Origin: Kitasatospora sp. NBC_01287 | GTDB taxonomy: Bacteria; Actinomycetota; Actinomycetes; Streptomycetales; Streptomycetaceae | Length of the DNA: 64,000 nt | NCBI RefSeq assembly: GCF_026340565.1 | Contig: NZ_JAPEPB010000001.1 | Location: 6,670,001 to 6,734,000, forward strand | Reading direction: 5' to 3' | In this document: positions 47,992-56,622 of the stretch, in pieces | Position numbering within the stretch: position 1 is the first letter of the stretch | Layout: every line of letters starts with the position of its first letter | Program-made: the position numbers and the translations under genes | The notes under the pieces: model-generated | Told to the model about the DNA's origin: nothing | Seen by the model: only the letters and a program-made list of their open reading frames with translations | Databases searched by the model: none

Positions 47992-49965
47992 TCAGCGGGC
48001 GGCCGGGACGGCGGCGGCGCGCAGCAGTTCGGCGACGATGTCCACGCCGTCCCTGGTCAGCACCGACTCGGGGTGGAACTGCAGGCTCGCGAAGCCGGTG
48101 CCGCGCAGGCCGTGGACGTCGCCGGTGAGCGGGTCGCGGGCCACCTCCACGCCCTCGGTGGCCAGTCGGGCGGCGTCGGCGTCCGAGCAGTAGGCGGTGA
48201 AGGTGTTGTAGAAGCCGACCGTCCGTGCGGCGCCGAACAGGTCGACCGTCTCCTGCGCGCCCTGGTAGACCTCGGCCTTGCGGCGCAGCCCCAACCCCAG
48301 CTCAGCGCTGAGCAGTTGGTGGCTCAGGCAGACCGCGAGCAGCGGTGCGGTCCGGGTGCCCGCCTGTGCCGCCGCCAGCGCCTCGGCGACGATCGGGCGC
48401 AGCACCGCCATCTTCGGGTCGGCCGCGTCCGCCGGGTCCCCCGGACCCGGGCCCAGCACCAGCGGACCCGGGTGCGCGGCGACCAGCTCGCGCAGCCCCG
48501 GGGTGTCGTAGCGCCGCACCGTGACCTGGTGGCCGAGCGCTCGCAGCAGGTGGGCCAGCATCGCGGTGAAGGTGTCCTCGCCGTCCACCACCAGGGTCTC
48601 CAGCGGCTGGCTGACGGCCACCGGCTGCTGCATCCGCAGCCAGAACGGGGCCAGGTCGGCCCGGCGCCCGTCCAGCGCGGCCTGCACCCGGTGGTCGTCG
48701 GCCAGCCGGGGCGCGCCGCCGCGCTCGCCGGCGCCGGGCGCGGCCGGGCGGGCGCCGATCGCGGCCAGCACCCCGGCCGCCTTGGCGTGCGTCTCGGCCA
48801 CCTCGCCGGCCGGGTCGGAGTGCCGCACCAGGGTCGCGCCGACCCGGACCACCAGGTGGCCGGTGGCCGGGTCGATGTCGGCGGTGCGGATGCAGATCGG
48901 CGAGTCCAGCTGCTGGCCGCCGCTGGCCGAGCGGCCGATCAGCGCGAGCGCGCCCGAGTAGTAGCCACGGCCGCTGCGCTCGTAGCGGCGGATCACCCGG
49001 GTCGCGTTCTGCACCGGGCTGCCGGTCACGGTGGCGGCGAACATGGTCTCCTTGAGCACCTCGCGGACGTCCAGCGAGGTGCGGCCGCGCAGCTCGTACT
49101 CGGTGTGCGCGAGGTGTGCCATCTCCTTGAGGCGCGGGCCGAGCACCTGGCCGCCCAGGTCACCGACCGTGCACATCATCTTCAGTTCCTCGTCGACCAC
49201 CATGGTGAGCTCCTCCAGCTCCTTGGGGTCGTGCAGGAAGTCGAGCAGCGAGTCCAGGGTGGGACCGGTGGCCGGATAGCGGTAGGTGCCGGAGATCGGG
49301 TTCATCACGACCGTGCCGCCGCTCTGCCGCACGTGCACCTCCGGCGAGGCGCCCACCAGGCAGCGACCCGGCTCGCCTCCGGCAAGACGCTCGCCGGTGT
49401 GCACCACGAACGTCCAGTACGCCCCGCGCTCCTGCGCCAGCAGCCGGTGGAAGAGGCTGAGCGCGAGCGCGGGGGAGAAGTCCGCCAGGGTGCCGTGGAA
49501 GTCGCGCCGGATCACGAAGTTGGCGCCCTCGCCGCGCCCGATCTCCTCCGCGATCACCTGCCGGACGATCTCGGCGTACCGCTCGTCGTCGATGTCGAAG
49601 CGGCCTCCGCTCAGGGTGACCGGCAGCCGCGGCAGCGCGGCCAGCACCTGCGCCAGCGGCAGCGTGTGCTGCTCGGCCACCCGCAGCGCTTGCAGCGGGG
49701 TGCCGTCGTCGTGCGCCTCGAAGCCGCGCTCGCGGATCTGCCGGTAGGGGATCAGGGCGAGCAGGTCGTGGCGCGGGCGCCCGTCGGCGGGGGCGCCGGT
49801 GGGCAGCGGCAGCTCGGCGAGCGTGTCGTAGTGGCCCACCTCGCCGATCAGCACCTCCACGGTGTCCGGGGTCAGCCGCGGGGTGCGGCGGTGCAGGACG
49901 GCGAACGCGGGGGCGTCGGGGGCGGTCAGGCGGGCGAGCAGGGCTGCGGCGCTGGTACCGGGCAT
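47992..49965 (-). CDS. trpEG: Fused anthranilate synthase (TrpE-TrpG)
   Basis: A 657-residue fusion. The TrpE-like chorismate domain (about 1-445) contains the NPISGTYRY block, VDEELKMM, VTGSPVQNATRVI and RGYYSGALALIG. The amidotransferase domain (about 465-657) has the glutaminase Cys in LAVCLSHQLLS (Ser replaces the usual Gly of CLGHQ) and His-Glu in LQFHPES. It makes anthranilate from chorismate and glutamine. Start ATG 49965 has GGAAAG nine bases upstream. A Trp-rich leader peptide and terminator precede it. Confidence 0.9.
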   Translation of the reverse strand: MPGTSAAALLARLTAPDAPAFAVLHRRTPRLTPDTVEVLIGEVGHYDTLAELPLPTGAPADGRPRHDLLALIPYRQIRERGFEAHDDGTPLQALRVAEQHTLPLAQVLAALPRLPVTLSGGRFDIDDERYAEIVRQVIAEEIGRGEGANFVIRRDFHGTLADFSPALALSLFHRLLAQERGAYWTFVVHTGERLAGGEPGRCLVGASPEVHVRQSGGTVVMNPISGTYRYPATGPTLDSLLDFLHDPKELEELTMVVDEELKMMCTVGDLGGQVLGPRLKEMAHLAHTEYELRGRTSLDVREVLKETMFAATVTGSPVQNATRVIRRYERSGRGYYSGALALIGRSASGGQQLDSPICIRTADIDPATGHLVVRVGATLVRHSDPAGEVAETHAKAAGVLAAIGARPAAPGAGERGGAPRLADDHRVQAALDGRRADLAPFWLRMQQPVAVSQPLETLVVDGEDTFTAMLAHLLRALGHQVTVRRYDTPGLRELVAAHPGPLVLGPGPGDPADAADPKMAVLRPIVAEALAAAQAGTRTAPLLAVCLSHQLLSAELGLGLRRKAEVYQGAQETVDLFGAARTVGFYNTFTAYCSDADAARLATEGVEVARDPLTGDVHGLRGTGFASLQFHPESVLTRDGVDIVAELLRAAAVPAAR

Positions 49966-50034
49966 GTTCGGCGTCTTTCCGGGAGGGGGCGGGTTCGGGT
50001 CCGCTCTGCCGGGAAGGCCGTCTGCTGCGTACGA

Positions 50035-50063
50035 CGACGGCCGCCCCGGTGGGGCGGCCGTCG
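50035..50063 (-). terminator. Attenuator hairpin of the trpE/G leader
   Basis: On the minus strand, a 12-13 bp G/C stem (50035-50047 with 50051-50063 around a three-base loop) lies after the leader peptide and before the trpE/G start. It has no T-tract. It is placed as expected for the terminator of a transcription attenuator. Confidence 0.75.
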
Positions 50064-50068
50064 AGTCG

Positions 50069-50140
50069 TCAGGGACGCGCGAGCGGGGGGCCGACCCGAG
50101 GGTTGGCCCACCACCAGGAAAAGGTGCGCGGCGCGTGCAT
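50069..50140 (-). CDS. trpL: trp leader peptide with three consecutive Trp codons
   Basis: A 23-codon ORF starting ATG 50140 encodes MHAPRTFSWWWANPRVGPPL and ends with ARP. Three adjacent TGG codons followed by a G/C hairpin are the classic arrangement for transcription attenuation: low charged tRNA-Trp stalls the ribosome on these codons and prevents terminator formation. It precedes the fused trpE/G. Confidence 0.9.
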   Translation of the reverse strand: MHAPRTFSWWWANPRVGPPLARP

Positions 50141-50260
50141 GGAAGCGACAGTAGCCGATCGCCCACCGGAGTGAACGCGCGCCGCGGAAATGTCCGTCCG
50201 GTGTCTCACCCATCGGAAGGCGGGCACAAATCGGTTGTCACACCCCGTAGCCTTGGCACC

Positions 50261-51595
50261 GTGACCGTGACAAATCACCACTCCTGGCAATCCCTGCCCG
50301 CGGCGCAGCAGCCTGACTGGCCGGACCGTGAGGCGCTGCGCACCGCTCTGGCGGACCTCGCCTCCTATCCGCCGCTGGTCTTCGCCGGCGAGTGCGACCA
50401 GCTGCGCGCCCGGCTCGCTGCCGTCGCGCGTGGTGAGGCGTTCCTGCTGCAGGGCGGCGACTGCGCCGAGGCCTTCGACGGTGTCTCCGCCGAGCAGATC
50501 CGCAACAAGCTGAAGACCCTGCTGCAGATGGCGGCCGTGCTGACGTACGCCGCCTCGGTGCCGGTGGTCAAGGTCGGCCGGATCGCCGGGCAGTACTCCA
50601 AGCCCCGCTCCAAGCCCACCGAGACCCGCGACGGCGTCACCCTGCCGGTCTACCGCGGCGACTCGGTGAACGGCTTCGAGTTCACCCCCGAGTCCCGCCG
50701 GCCCGACCCCGAGCGGCTCAAGCGGATGTACAACGCCTCCGCCGCCACGCTCAACCTGGTGCGCGCCTTCACCACCGGTGGCTACGCCGACCTGCGCCAG
50801 GTGCACGCCTGGAACCAGGACTTCGTGCGCAACTCGCCGGCCGGCCAGCGCTACGAGCGGCTGGCCAAGGAGATCGACAACGCGCTGAGCTTCATGCAGG
50901 CCTGCGGGGTCGCGCCGGAGGAGTTCAAGACCGTCGAGTTCTTCTCCTCGCACGAGGCGCTGGTGCTCGACTACGAGACCGCGCTGACCCGGGTGGACTC
51001 GCGCACCGGCGACCTCTACGACGTCTCGGGCCACATGGTCTGGATCGGCGAGCGGACCCGGCAGCTGGACGGCGCGCACATCGAGTTCGCGTCCCGGATC
51101 CGCAACCCGATCGGCGTCAAGCTCGGCCCCACCACCACGGTGGACGAGGCGCTGACCCTGATCGAGCGGCTCGACCCCGAGCGCGAGCCGGGCCGGCTCA
51201 CCTTCATCACCCGGATGGGGGCGGGCAAGGTCCGCGACCACCTGCCCGCGCTGGTGGAGAAGGTCACCGCCTCGGGCGCGCAGCCGGTCTGGATCTGCGA
51301 CCCGATGCACGGCAACACCTTCGAGGCCGAGACCGGGCACAAGACCCGCCGGTTCGACGACGTGCTGGACGAGGTCAAGGGCTTCTTCGAGGTGCACCGC
51401 GCGCTGGGCACCCACCCGGGCGGCATCCACGTGGAGCTGACCGGCGACGACGTCACCGAGTGTGTCGGCGGCGGCGACGAGGTGCTGGTCGACGACCTGC
51501 ACCAGCGCTACGAGACGGCCTGCGACCCGCGGCTCAACCGCAGCCAGTCGCTGGACCTGGCGTTCCTGGTCGCGGAGATGTACCGCGGGCACTGA
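50261..51595 (+). CDS. aroH: Class II 3-deoxy-7-phosphoheptulonate (DAHP) synthase
   Basis: A 444-residue type II DAHP synthase, the first step of the shikimate pathway (phosphoenolpyruvate + erythrose-4-phosphate). Characteristic stretches are LLQGGDCAEAFDGVSAEQIR, VVKVGRIAGQYSKPRSKPTE, TRDGVTLPVYRGD, WIGERTRQLDGAH and DPMHGNTFEA. GTG 50261 and GTG 50267 are possible starts; no ribosome site is visible. A TAGCCT at 50248-50253 would place transcription at the GTG, so a leaderless message is possible. It is divergent from trpL-trpE/G. Confidence 0.94.
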   Translation: MTVTNHHSWQSLPAAQQPDWPDREALRTALADLASYPPLVFAGECDQLRARLAAVARGEAFLLQGGDCAEAFDGVSAEQIRNKLKTLLQMAAVLTYAASVPVVKVGRIAGQYSKPRSKPTETRDGVTLPVYRGDSVNGFEFTPESRRPDPERLKRMYNASAATLNLVRAFTTGGYADLRQVHAWNQDFVRNSPAGQRYERLAKEIDNALSFMQACGVAPEEFKTVEFFSSHEALVLDYETALTRVDSRTGDLYDVSGHMVWIGERTRQLDGAHIEFASRIRNPIGVKLGPTTTVDEALTLIERLDPEREPGRLTFITRMGAGKVRDHLPALVEKVTASGAQPVWICDPMHGNTFEAETGHKTRRFDDVLDEVKGFFEVHRALGTHPGGIHVELTGDDVTECVGGGDEVLVDDLHQRYETACDPRLNRSQSLDLAFLVAEMYRGH

Positions 51596-51648
51596 GAGCG
51601 ACCGGCCGGTGGCGGGCGCGTCGACCGACCGGCCCCGGCGAGTGTGAC

Positions 51649-51683
51649 GAAGGCCCTGCCCCCGCGACGGGGGCAGGGCCTTC
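51649..51683 (+). terminator. 15-bp hairpin terminator after DAHP synthase
   Basis: The arms 51649-51663 and 51669-51683 are perfect inverse complements around GCGAC, 53 bp after the stop. Confidence 0.85.
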
Positions 51684-51703
51684 TTCGTGCGCGGAAGGAC
51701 AGG

Positions 51704-51722
51704 TAAGGTAAGGCTTAGCTCA
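51704..51722 (+). promoter_or_regulatory. Iron box (DmdR1/IdeR-type operator) upstream of bfd
   Basis: The 19-bp site TAAGGTAAGGCTTAGCTCA agrees with the actinobacterial iron-box consensus TTAGGTTAGGCTAACCTAA at 14 of 19 positions, including the central GGCT. It lies 31 bp upstream of the bfd start. An iron-loaded DmdR/IdeR would repress bfd, allowing iron release from stores only when iron is scarce. Confidence 0.8.
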
Positions 51723-51753
51723 AAGGCACCGGAGACCCCTGGGAGAGGCCACG

Positions 51754-52032
51754 ATGTACGTGTGCATGTGCCATGCGGTCACCGAGGACCAGGTCAGGCA
51801 GGCGATCGACAGCGGTGCCAACTCCCCGCGCCAGATAGCCCAGGGCTGCAAGGCCGGAACCGACTGCGGCTCCTGCGTGCGGCGGATCCAGGCGCTGCTG
51901 GGCGAGCACGGCGGCCGCCCGTGCCCTACGGCCCGGCTGGCCGCCAAGCTGGGGCTGGCCGATCCGGGCGTCGAGGAACTGCCGGCCAACCGGCCGATCG
52001 AGCCGCTGACCCTGCTGCGCCGGAGCGCCTGA
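51754..52032 (+). CDS. bfd: Bacterioferritin-associated ferredoxin
   Basis: A 92-residue [2Fe-2S] protein. The four cysteine ligands are C4 and C6 in YVCMCHAV and the pair in GTDCGSCVRR, the Bfd spacing. Bfd delivers electrons to bacterioferritin to reduce and release stored iron. The C-terminus is about 25 residues longer than in E. coli Bfd. Start ATG 51754 follows GGGAGAGG. An iron box lies in its promoter and the bfr gene is convergent. Confidence 0.92.
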   Translation: MYVCMCHAVTEDQVRQAIDSGANSPRQIAQGCKAGTDCGSCVRRIQALLGEHGGRPCPTARLAAKLGLADPGVEELPANRPIEPLTLLRRSA

Positions 52033-52082
52033 ACCGCGGGCCGTGTGCCTGAACCGCGGGCCGTGCGCCTGAAGCGCCGGAC

Positions 52083-52562
52083 CTAGCTCTCCGGCTGCTC
52101 GATCAGCTGGGCGATGTAGAGCGCCTCGCCGAGCTTCTCCACCAGTTCGAGCTGGGTGTCGAGGTAGTCGATGTGGTGCTCCTCGTCGGCCAGGATCGCC
52201 TCGAAGATGTTCGCCGAGGTGACGTCGTTCTTGGCCCGCATCACCACGATGCCCCGGCGCAGCCGGTCGATGGCCTCGACCTCCACCTGCCGGTCGGCCT
52301 CGAACATCTCCTTGACCGTCTGGCCGATCCGGACGTGGAAGAGGCGCTGGTAGTTGGGCAGCCCGTCCAGGAAGAGGATCCGGTCGGTGAGGATCTCGGC
52401 GTGCTTCATCTCGTCGAAGGACTCGTGCCGGGTGTATTTGGCGAGCTTCGTCCAGCCGAAGTTCTCCTGCATCTTGGCGTGCAGGAAGTACTGGTTGATC
52501 GCCGTCAGCTCGGCGGTGAGTTGCTCGTTGAGGAACTCGATGACCTCGGGATCGCCCTTCAT
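52083..52562 (-). CDS. bfr: Bacterioferritin
   Basis: A 159-residue four-helix ferritin that stores iron as a 24-mer. Ferroxidase ligands include E18, E51 and H54 (SFDEMKHAEI) and the second EEHHIDYL. M52 is the heme ligand shared between subunits. Length is typical. Start ATG 52562 has AGGAAGG eight bases upstream. It is convergent with bfd with 50 bp between stops. Confidence 0.96.
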   Translation of the reverse strand: MKGDPEVIEFLNEQLTAELTAINQYFLHAKMQENFGWTKLAKYTRHESFDEMKHAEILTDRILFLDGLPNYQRLFHVRIGQTVKEMFEADRQVEVEAIDRLRRGIVVMRAKNDVTSANIFEAILADEEHHIDYLDTQLELVEKLGEALYIAQLIEQPES

Positions 52563-52760
52563 GGCGTGCCTTCCTGCCTCGCTCGGGAACCAATTGGACG
52601 CATCCTGGCACCACTACGGGTGGTATATCCAGTAAGTTCACACTCACTCGCAAATGTGTCGGATTAGCCGCTTTCAAGCCGATTGATCCGCTCGGCGGGG
52701 CGCGCGATCACGGTGAGGGGCGCTCAGCTGGCTCCGTGCGCCGTCTGTCACCATGGAGTC

Positions 52761-53390
52761 ATGGGTCAGTCCGAACAAGAACCACCGCCGCAGGCTGACC
52801 CGAGGCTCCCACCGGGTCAGCGCCCGCAGCGCGGCTGGCCGGTCCTGCACTACGGCCCCGTCCCCCGCTTCAAGCCGCTGACCTGGGACTTCCAGGTCTT
52901 CGGGGCGACCGCCTCGGCCGAGAAGCACAGCTGGGACCACGAGGGCTTCCACCGGTTGCCGCGGCTCACCGTGCGCGCCGACCTGCACTGCGTGACCCGG
53001 TTCTCGATGCTCGACAGCGAGTGGAGCGGAGTGGCCGCCAGCACGGTGCTCGACCTGGTACCGCCGGCCTCCGGGGTCACCCATGTGATGGTCTGGGCCG
53101 AGTACGGCTACAGCGCCAACCTGCCCCTGGACCGCTTCGCCGACCCGCGCGCCGTCTTCGCCACCCACCACGACGGCGAGCCGCTGACCGCCGAGCACGG
53201 CTTCCCGGTCCGGCTGGTCGTCCCCGGCGTCTACGCCTGGAAGGGCCCCAAGTGGGTGCGCGCGGTGGAGTACATGCGGGCCGACCGGCGCGGCTTCTGG
53301 GAGGAGCGCGGTTACCACAACCGCGCCGACCCGTGGGCCGAGCAGCGCTACTCCTACCAGGAGGAGCCGGGCGACGGCCCGCTGCGCTGA
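52761..53390 (+). CDS. Sulfite oxidase-like molybdopterin-dependent oxidoreductase
   Basis: A 209-residue protein of the sulfite oxidase/YedY-type Moco fold. The molybdenum-binding cysteine is in LHCVTRFSMLDSEWSGV, and the usual early block is WDFQVFGATASAEKHSWDHE. The C-terminus has VPGVYAWKGPKWVRAVEYM, as in short actinobacterial members. The physiological substrate is unknown. No export signal is visible at the ATG 52761 start, which has GGAG only two bases away, so the true start is uncertain. Confidence 0.86.
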   Translation: MGQSEQEPPPQADPRLPPGQRPQRGWPVLHYGPVPRFKPLTWDFQVFGATASAEKHSWDHEGFHRLPRLTVRADLHCVTRFSMLDSEWSGVAASTVLDLVPPASGVTHVMVWAEYGYSANLPLDRFADPRAVFATHHDGEPLTAEHGFPVRLVVPGVYAWKGPKWVRAVEYMRADRRGFWEERGYHNRADPWAEQRYSYQEEPGDGPLR

Positions 53391-53482
53391 GCGCCCGCCC
53401 GGCGGGGTGGACCGCTGCCGCGGAAACCGCCGCCCCAGAGCCGCCGCCCTGGAAACCGCCGCCCCAGAAGCCGCCGCCCGGC

Positions 53483-55456
53483 TCAGAAGTTGATGGTGAC
53501 CGTCGACCCCTTCGGCAGCATGGTGCCCGCCTGCGGGCTCTGCCCGGAGACGTCGCTCAGCCCGAAGAAGTTGATCCCGCTGCTCTTCACCTTGAACCCG
53601 GCCCCGGTCAGCGCCTTGGTGGCGTCCGACTCGCTCATCCCGGTCACCGAGGGCACGGCCACCGGCTGCGGCCCCTTGGAGAGGGTGAGGGTCACCGTGC
53701 TGCCGGGTGAGGCGGTGCCGGTGACGTCCTGCGCGGCGACCGAGCCGGCCGGCACGGTGTCCGAGTAGCTCTGGTCGCCGGCCAGCGCCACCTTGAACCC
53801 GGCGCCGGTCAGCGCGCTCTGCGCGGCGGCCACCGGCTGCCCGGTGGTGTTCGGCACGCTCACCGGCTCCGGTCCCTGGCTGACCACCAGCGCGACCGGC
53901 GTGTTCACCGCCAGCTGCTGCCCGGCGGCCGGGTCGGTGGAGATCACCGAGCCCTGCGGCACGGTCGGGCTGTAGTCCTGGGTGGTGCCGCCGGGGGTCA
54001 GCCGGGCGGCGGTGAGCTGCTGCTGGGCCTGGTCGAGCGGCTTGCCGGTGACGTCGGGCACCGCGATCCGCTCCGGCCCCTTGGAGACGGTGATCTTGAT
54101 CGCGTCGCTCTTGCGGGCCCGCTGCCCCACGCCGGGGTCGCTGCTGATCACCTGGCCGGCGGGCACCGTCTCGCTGAACACCTGGACGAAGCTGCCGCGC
54201 AGCCCGGCGCCGTCCAGGGTGCCGACGGCCTGCGCCTGGTTCTGGCCGAGCACGCTGGGCACCGTGGCGTAGACGGCGCCGGAGAGCAGGTAGCTGACCC
54301 CGGCGACCACCAGCGCCAGCACCGTGAGGACCACGCCCCAGACCAGCCCGCGCCGGGAGCGCGGCGACCGTCCGCGGCGCGGCGGGGTGGGCTCGTGGTA
54401 GGGGCGCGGCCGGGTGATCAGCGACTCCGGCGGCGCGGTGAAGACGCTGGTGCGCTCCACCGCCGGGGCGGGCGGCGCCGACAGGTCCAGCACCGAGGTC
54501 GCGTCGGCCGACGAGAAGCGCGGGGCCTGCCGGGTGGAGGCGGGCGGCTCGGCGTCCAGCTGGGCGGGCGTGAGGGCGCGCCGGGCCCGCTGCACCGCGG
54601 CCAGCAGCTCGACCGCGTCCCACGGCCGGGCCCCGGGGTCGCGGGCGGTGGCGGCGGCGACGATCGCGTCCAGCTCCGGGGCCAGTCCCGGCACGGCGAG
54701 CGAGGGCGCCGGCACGTCCTCGTGCAGGTGGCGGTAGATCACCTGCAGCGGGTTGTCGCCGACGTAGGGCTTGCTGCCGGTCAGCAGCTCGTAGAGCATG
54801 ATGCCGGCCGCGTAGACGTCCACCCGCTGGTCGGTGGCGCTGGAGGGTTGGATCTGCTCGGGGGCCAGGTACGAGACCGTGCCCATGATCACACCGGGCG
54901 TGGTGGTGTCGGTGATCTGGGCGTCCGCGCCGGAGAGCAGCCGGACCAGGCCGAAGTCGGCGACCTTGACCAGGCCGCCGTCGGTGATCAGCACGTTCTC
55001 CGGCTTGACGTCCCGGTGCACCAGGTTGGCCCGGTGCGCGGCGCCCAGCGCGGCCAGCACCGGCTCCAGCACGTCGAGCGCGGCCCGCACCGAGAGCGCG
55101 CCGCGGTCGCTCAGCAGGTCGCGCAGGGTCCGCCCGGGCACGTACTCCATGGCCAGGAAGACCGAGCCGCCGTCCGCGCCCTGGTCGAAGACGTTGACCA
55201 CGTTGGGGTGGGAGAGCCGGGCGACGGCCTTGGCCTCCCGGATGAAGCGGTCGGTGAACCCGGCGTCCCCGGCCAGCGCGGGGTGCATCACCTTGAGCGC
55301 GAGCACCCGGTCGAGCCGGGTGTCGGTGCCCCGGTAGACCGTGGCCATGCCCCCCACCGCGATGCGCTCCTCGACCCGGTAGCGGCCGTCGAGCAGCGTC
55401 CCGAGATGGGGGTCCCCCCAAGCGGAAGGCGGAGGATCGTTCAAGGTCGTGTCCAC
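53483..55456 (-). CDS. Ser/Thr protein kinase with four PASTA domains (PknB-like)
   Basis: A 657-residue membrane kinase. The kinase domain (about 25-285) has glycine loop IAVGGMATVYRG, Lys in ALKVMHP, catalytic HRDVKPENVL, DFG in VADFGLVRLL and APEQIQPS. After a Pro/Arg-rich juxtamembrane segment, one membrane helix (GLVWGVVLTVLALVVAGVSY) precedes four PASTA repeats (about 395-657), which in this family sense muropeptides. Start GTG 55456 fits family N-termini; no ribosome site is visible and a TACACT lies at the -10 distance, so the transcript may be leaderless. Confidence 0.93.
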   Translation of the reverse strand: MDTTLNDPPPSAWGDPHLGTLLDGRYRVEERIAVGGMATVYRGTDTRLDRVLALKVMHPALAGDAGFTDRFIREAKAVARLSHPNVVNVFDQGADGGSVFLAMEYVPGRTLRDLLSDRGALSVRAALDVLEPVLAALGAAHRANLVHRDVKPENVLITDGGLVKVADFGLVRLLSGADAQITDTTTPGVIMGTVSYLAPEQIQPSSATDQRVDVYAAGIMLYELLTGSKPYVGDNPLQVIYRHLHEDVPAPSLAVPGLAPELDAIVAAATARDPGARPWDAVELLAAVQRARRALTPAQLDAEPPASTRQAPRFSSADATSVLDLSAPPAPAVERTSVFTAPPESLITRPRPYHEPTPPRRGRSPRSRRGLVWGVVLTVLALVVAGVSYLLSGAVYATVPSVLGQNQAQAVGTLDGAGLRGSFVQVFSETVPAGQVISSDPGVGQRARKSDAIKITVSKGPERIAVPDVTGKPLDQAQQQLTAARLTPGGTTQDYSPTVPQGSVISTDPAAGQQLAVNTPVALVVSQGPEPVSVPNTTGQPVAAAQSALTGAGFKVALAGDQSYSDTVPAGSVAAQDVTGTASPGSTVTLTLSKGPQPVAVPSVTGMSESDATKALTGAGFKVKSSGINFFGLSDVSGQSPQAGTMLPKGSTVTINF

Positions 55457-55559
55457 CAGAGGAGTGTAGGGGCGGACAGAACACGGTTGGATGACCTGGC
55501 CGTCATAATTCAATACGACGGTTGGTCATCAGTGCGGGCGAACGGTGCCGGACGGGCCG

Positions 55560-56357
55560 TCAGAAGGCGGGCCGCTCCCGGTGGTCCAGGTCGGCGCGCC
55601 CGGCCATCGTCGAGGAGGCCTCGGCGTGGAAGCGGCGCGGGATCCGCCCGGCCCGGTGGGCCAGCCGCCCGGCCTCAGCGGCCCGGCGCATCGCGTCCGC
55701 CATCAGCACCGGGTCCTGCGCGCGGGTCACGGCCGAGGCCAGCATCACCGCCGAGCAGCCCAGTTCCATCGCGAGCGCCACGTCCGAGGCGGTGCCCGCG
55801 CCGGCGTCCAGGATCACCGGGACGCCCGCGCCCGCCACGATCAGCTGGAAGTTGTGCGGGTTGCGGATGCCCAGGCCCGAGCCGATCGGCGAGCCCAGCG
55901 GCATGATCGCCGCGCAGCCGACGTCCTCCAGCTTGCGGGCCAGCACCGGGTCGTCGTTGGTGTAGGGGAGCACGGTGAAGCCCTCGTCCACCAGCGTCTC
56001 GGCGGCGTCCAGGAGTTCGATCGGATCCGGCAGCAGGGTCCGCTCGTCGGCGATCACCTCCAGCTTCACCCAGTCGGTGCCGAGCGCCTCGCGGGCCAGC
56101 CGGGCGGTCAGCACCGCCTCGCCCGCGGTGAAGCAGCCGGCCGTGTTGGGCAGGATCCGGATGCCGTTGCGGACCAGCACGTCCAGCACCGAGCCCTGGG
56201 TGTCGGCCTTGACCCGGCGCATCGCCACCGTGGTCAGCTCGGTGCCCGAGACGCGCAGCGCCTGCTCCAGGACCTCCAGGCTGGGCGCCCCGCCGGTGCC
56301 CATGATCAGGCGGGAGGTGAAAGTGGTGTCGGCGATCGTCAGCAGGTCGTCGGCCAT
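55560..56357 (-). CDS. thiG: Thiazole synthase
   Basis: A 265-residue TIM-barrel enzyme that builds the thiazole phosphate of thiamine from deoxyxylulose-5-phosphate, dehydroglycine and ThiS thiocarboxylate. The Schiff-base Lys is in TDWVKLEVIADE, and phosphate-binding glycines lie in LPLGSPIGSGLGIRNP and ILDAGAGTASDVALAMELG. It is the third gene of thiO-thiS-thiG with 7 bp to thiS. Confidence 0.96.
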   Translation of the reverse strand: MADDLLTIADTTFTSRLIMGTGGAPSLEVLEQALRVSGTELTTVAMRRVKADTQGSVLDVLVRNGIRILPNTAGCFTAGEAVLTARLAREALGTDWVKLEVIADERTLLPDPIELLDAAETLVDEGFTVLPYTNDDPVLARKLEDVGCAAIMPLGSPIGSGLGIRNPHNFQLIVAGAGVPVILDAGAGTASDVALAMELGCSAVMLASAVTRAQDPVLMADAMRRAAEAGRLAHRAGRIPRRFHAEASSTMAGRADLDHRERPAF

Positions 56358-56364
56358 CGCGGCG

Positions 56365-56622
56365 TCAGCCTCCCTGCACGGCGGTGAGGATCTCCACCCG
56401 GTCGCCGGCCGCCAGCAGGGTGCCGGCCCACGAACCGCGCGGCACCACGGCCTCGTTGACCGCGGCCGCCACCCCGGAGGGGGCCTTGGACAGCTCGGCG
56501 ACCAGCTCGGCGAGGGTGGCCCCGCCGCTGACCTCGCGCGGCTCGCCGTTGACGGTCAGGGGGACGGTCACGGGGACGGCTGGGGGGCCGGTCACGGGGA
56601 CGGCCGGGGGGATCAGGCTCAT
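56365..56622 (-). CDS. thiS: Sulfur carrier protein ThiS
   Basis: An 85-residue ubiquitin-like carrier. The C-terminal GG (TAVQGG) is the site of thiocarboxylate formation, and the core begins LTVNGEPREVSGGATLAELV. An extra N-terminal segment of about 20 residues has two copies of P-A-V-P-V-T, not part of the usual fold. Start ATG 56622 has AGGAG six bases upstream and overlaps the thiO stop (ATGA). Confidence 0.92.
   Translation of the reverse strand: MSLIPPAVPVTGPPAVPVTVPLTVNGEPREVSGGATLAELVAELSKAPSGVAAAVNEAVVPRGSWAGTLLAAGDRVEILTAVQGG

Noticed and set aside
48073..50154. 693-residue plus-strand frame over trpE/G
   Set aside because: Antisense shadow; it lacks family motifs and runs over the trpL leader.
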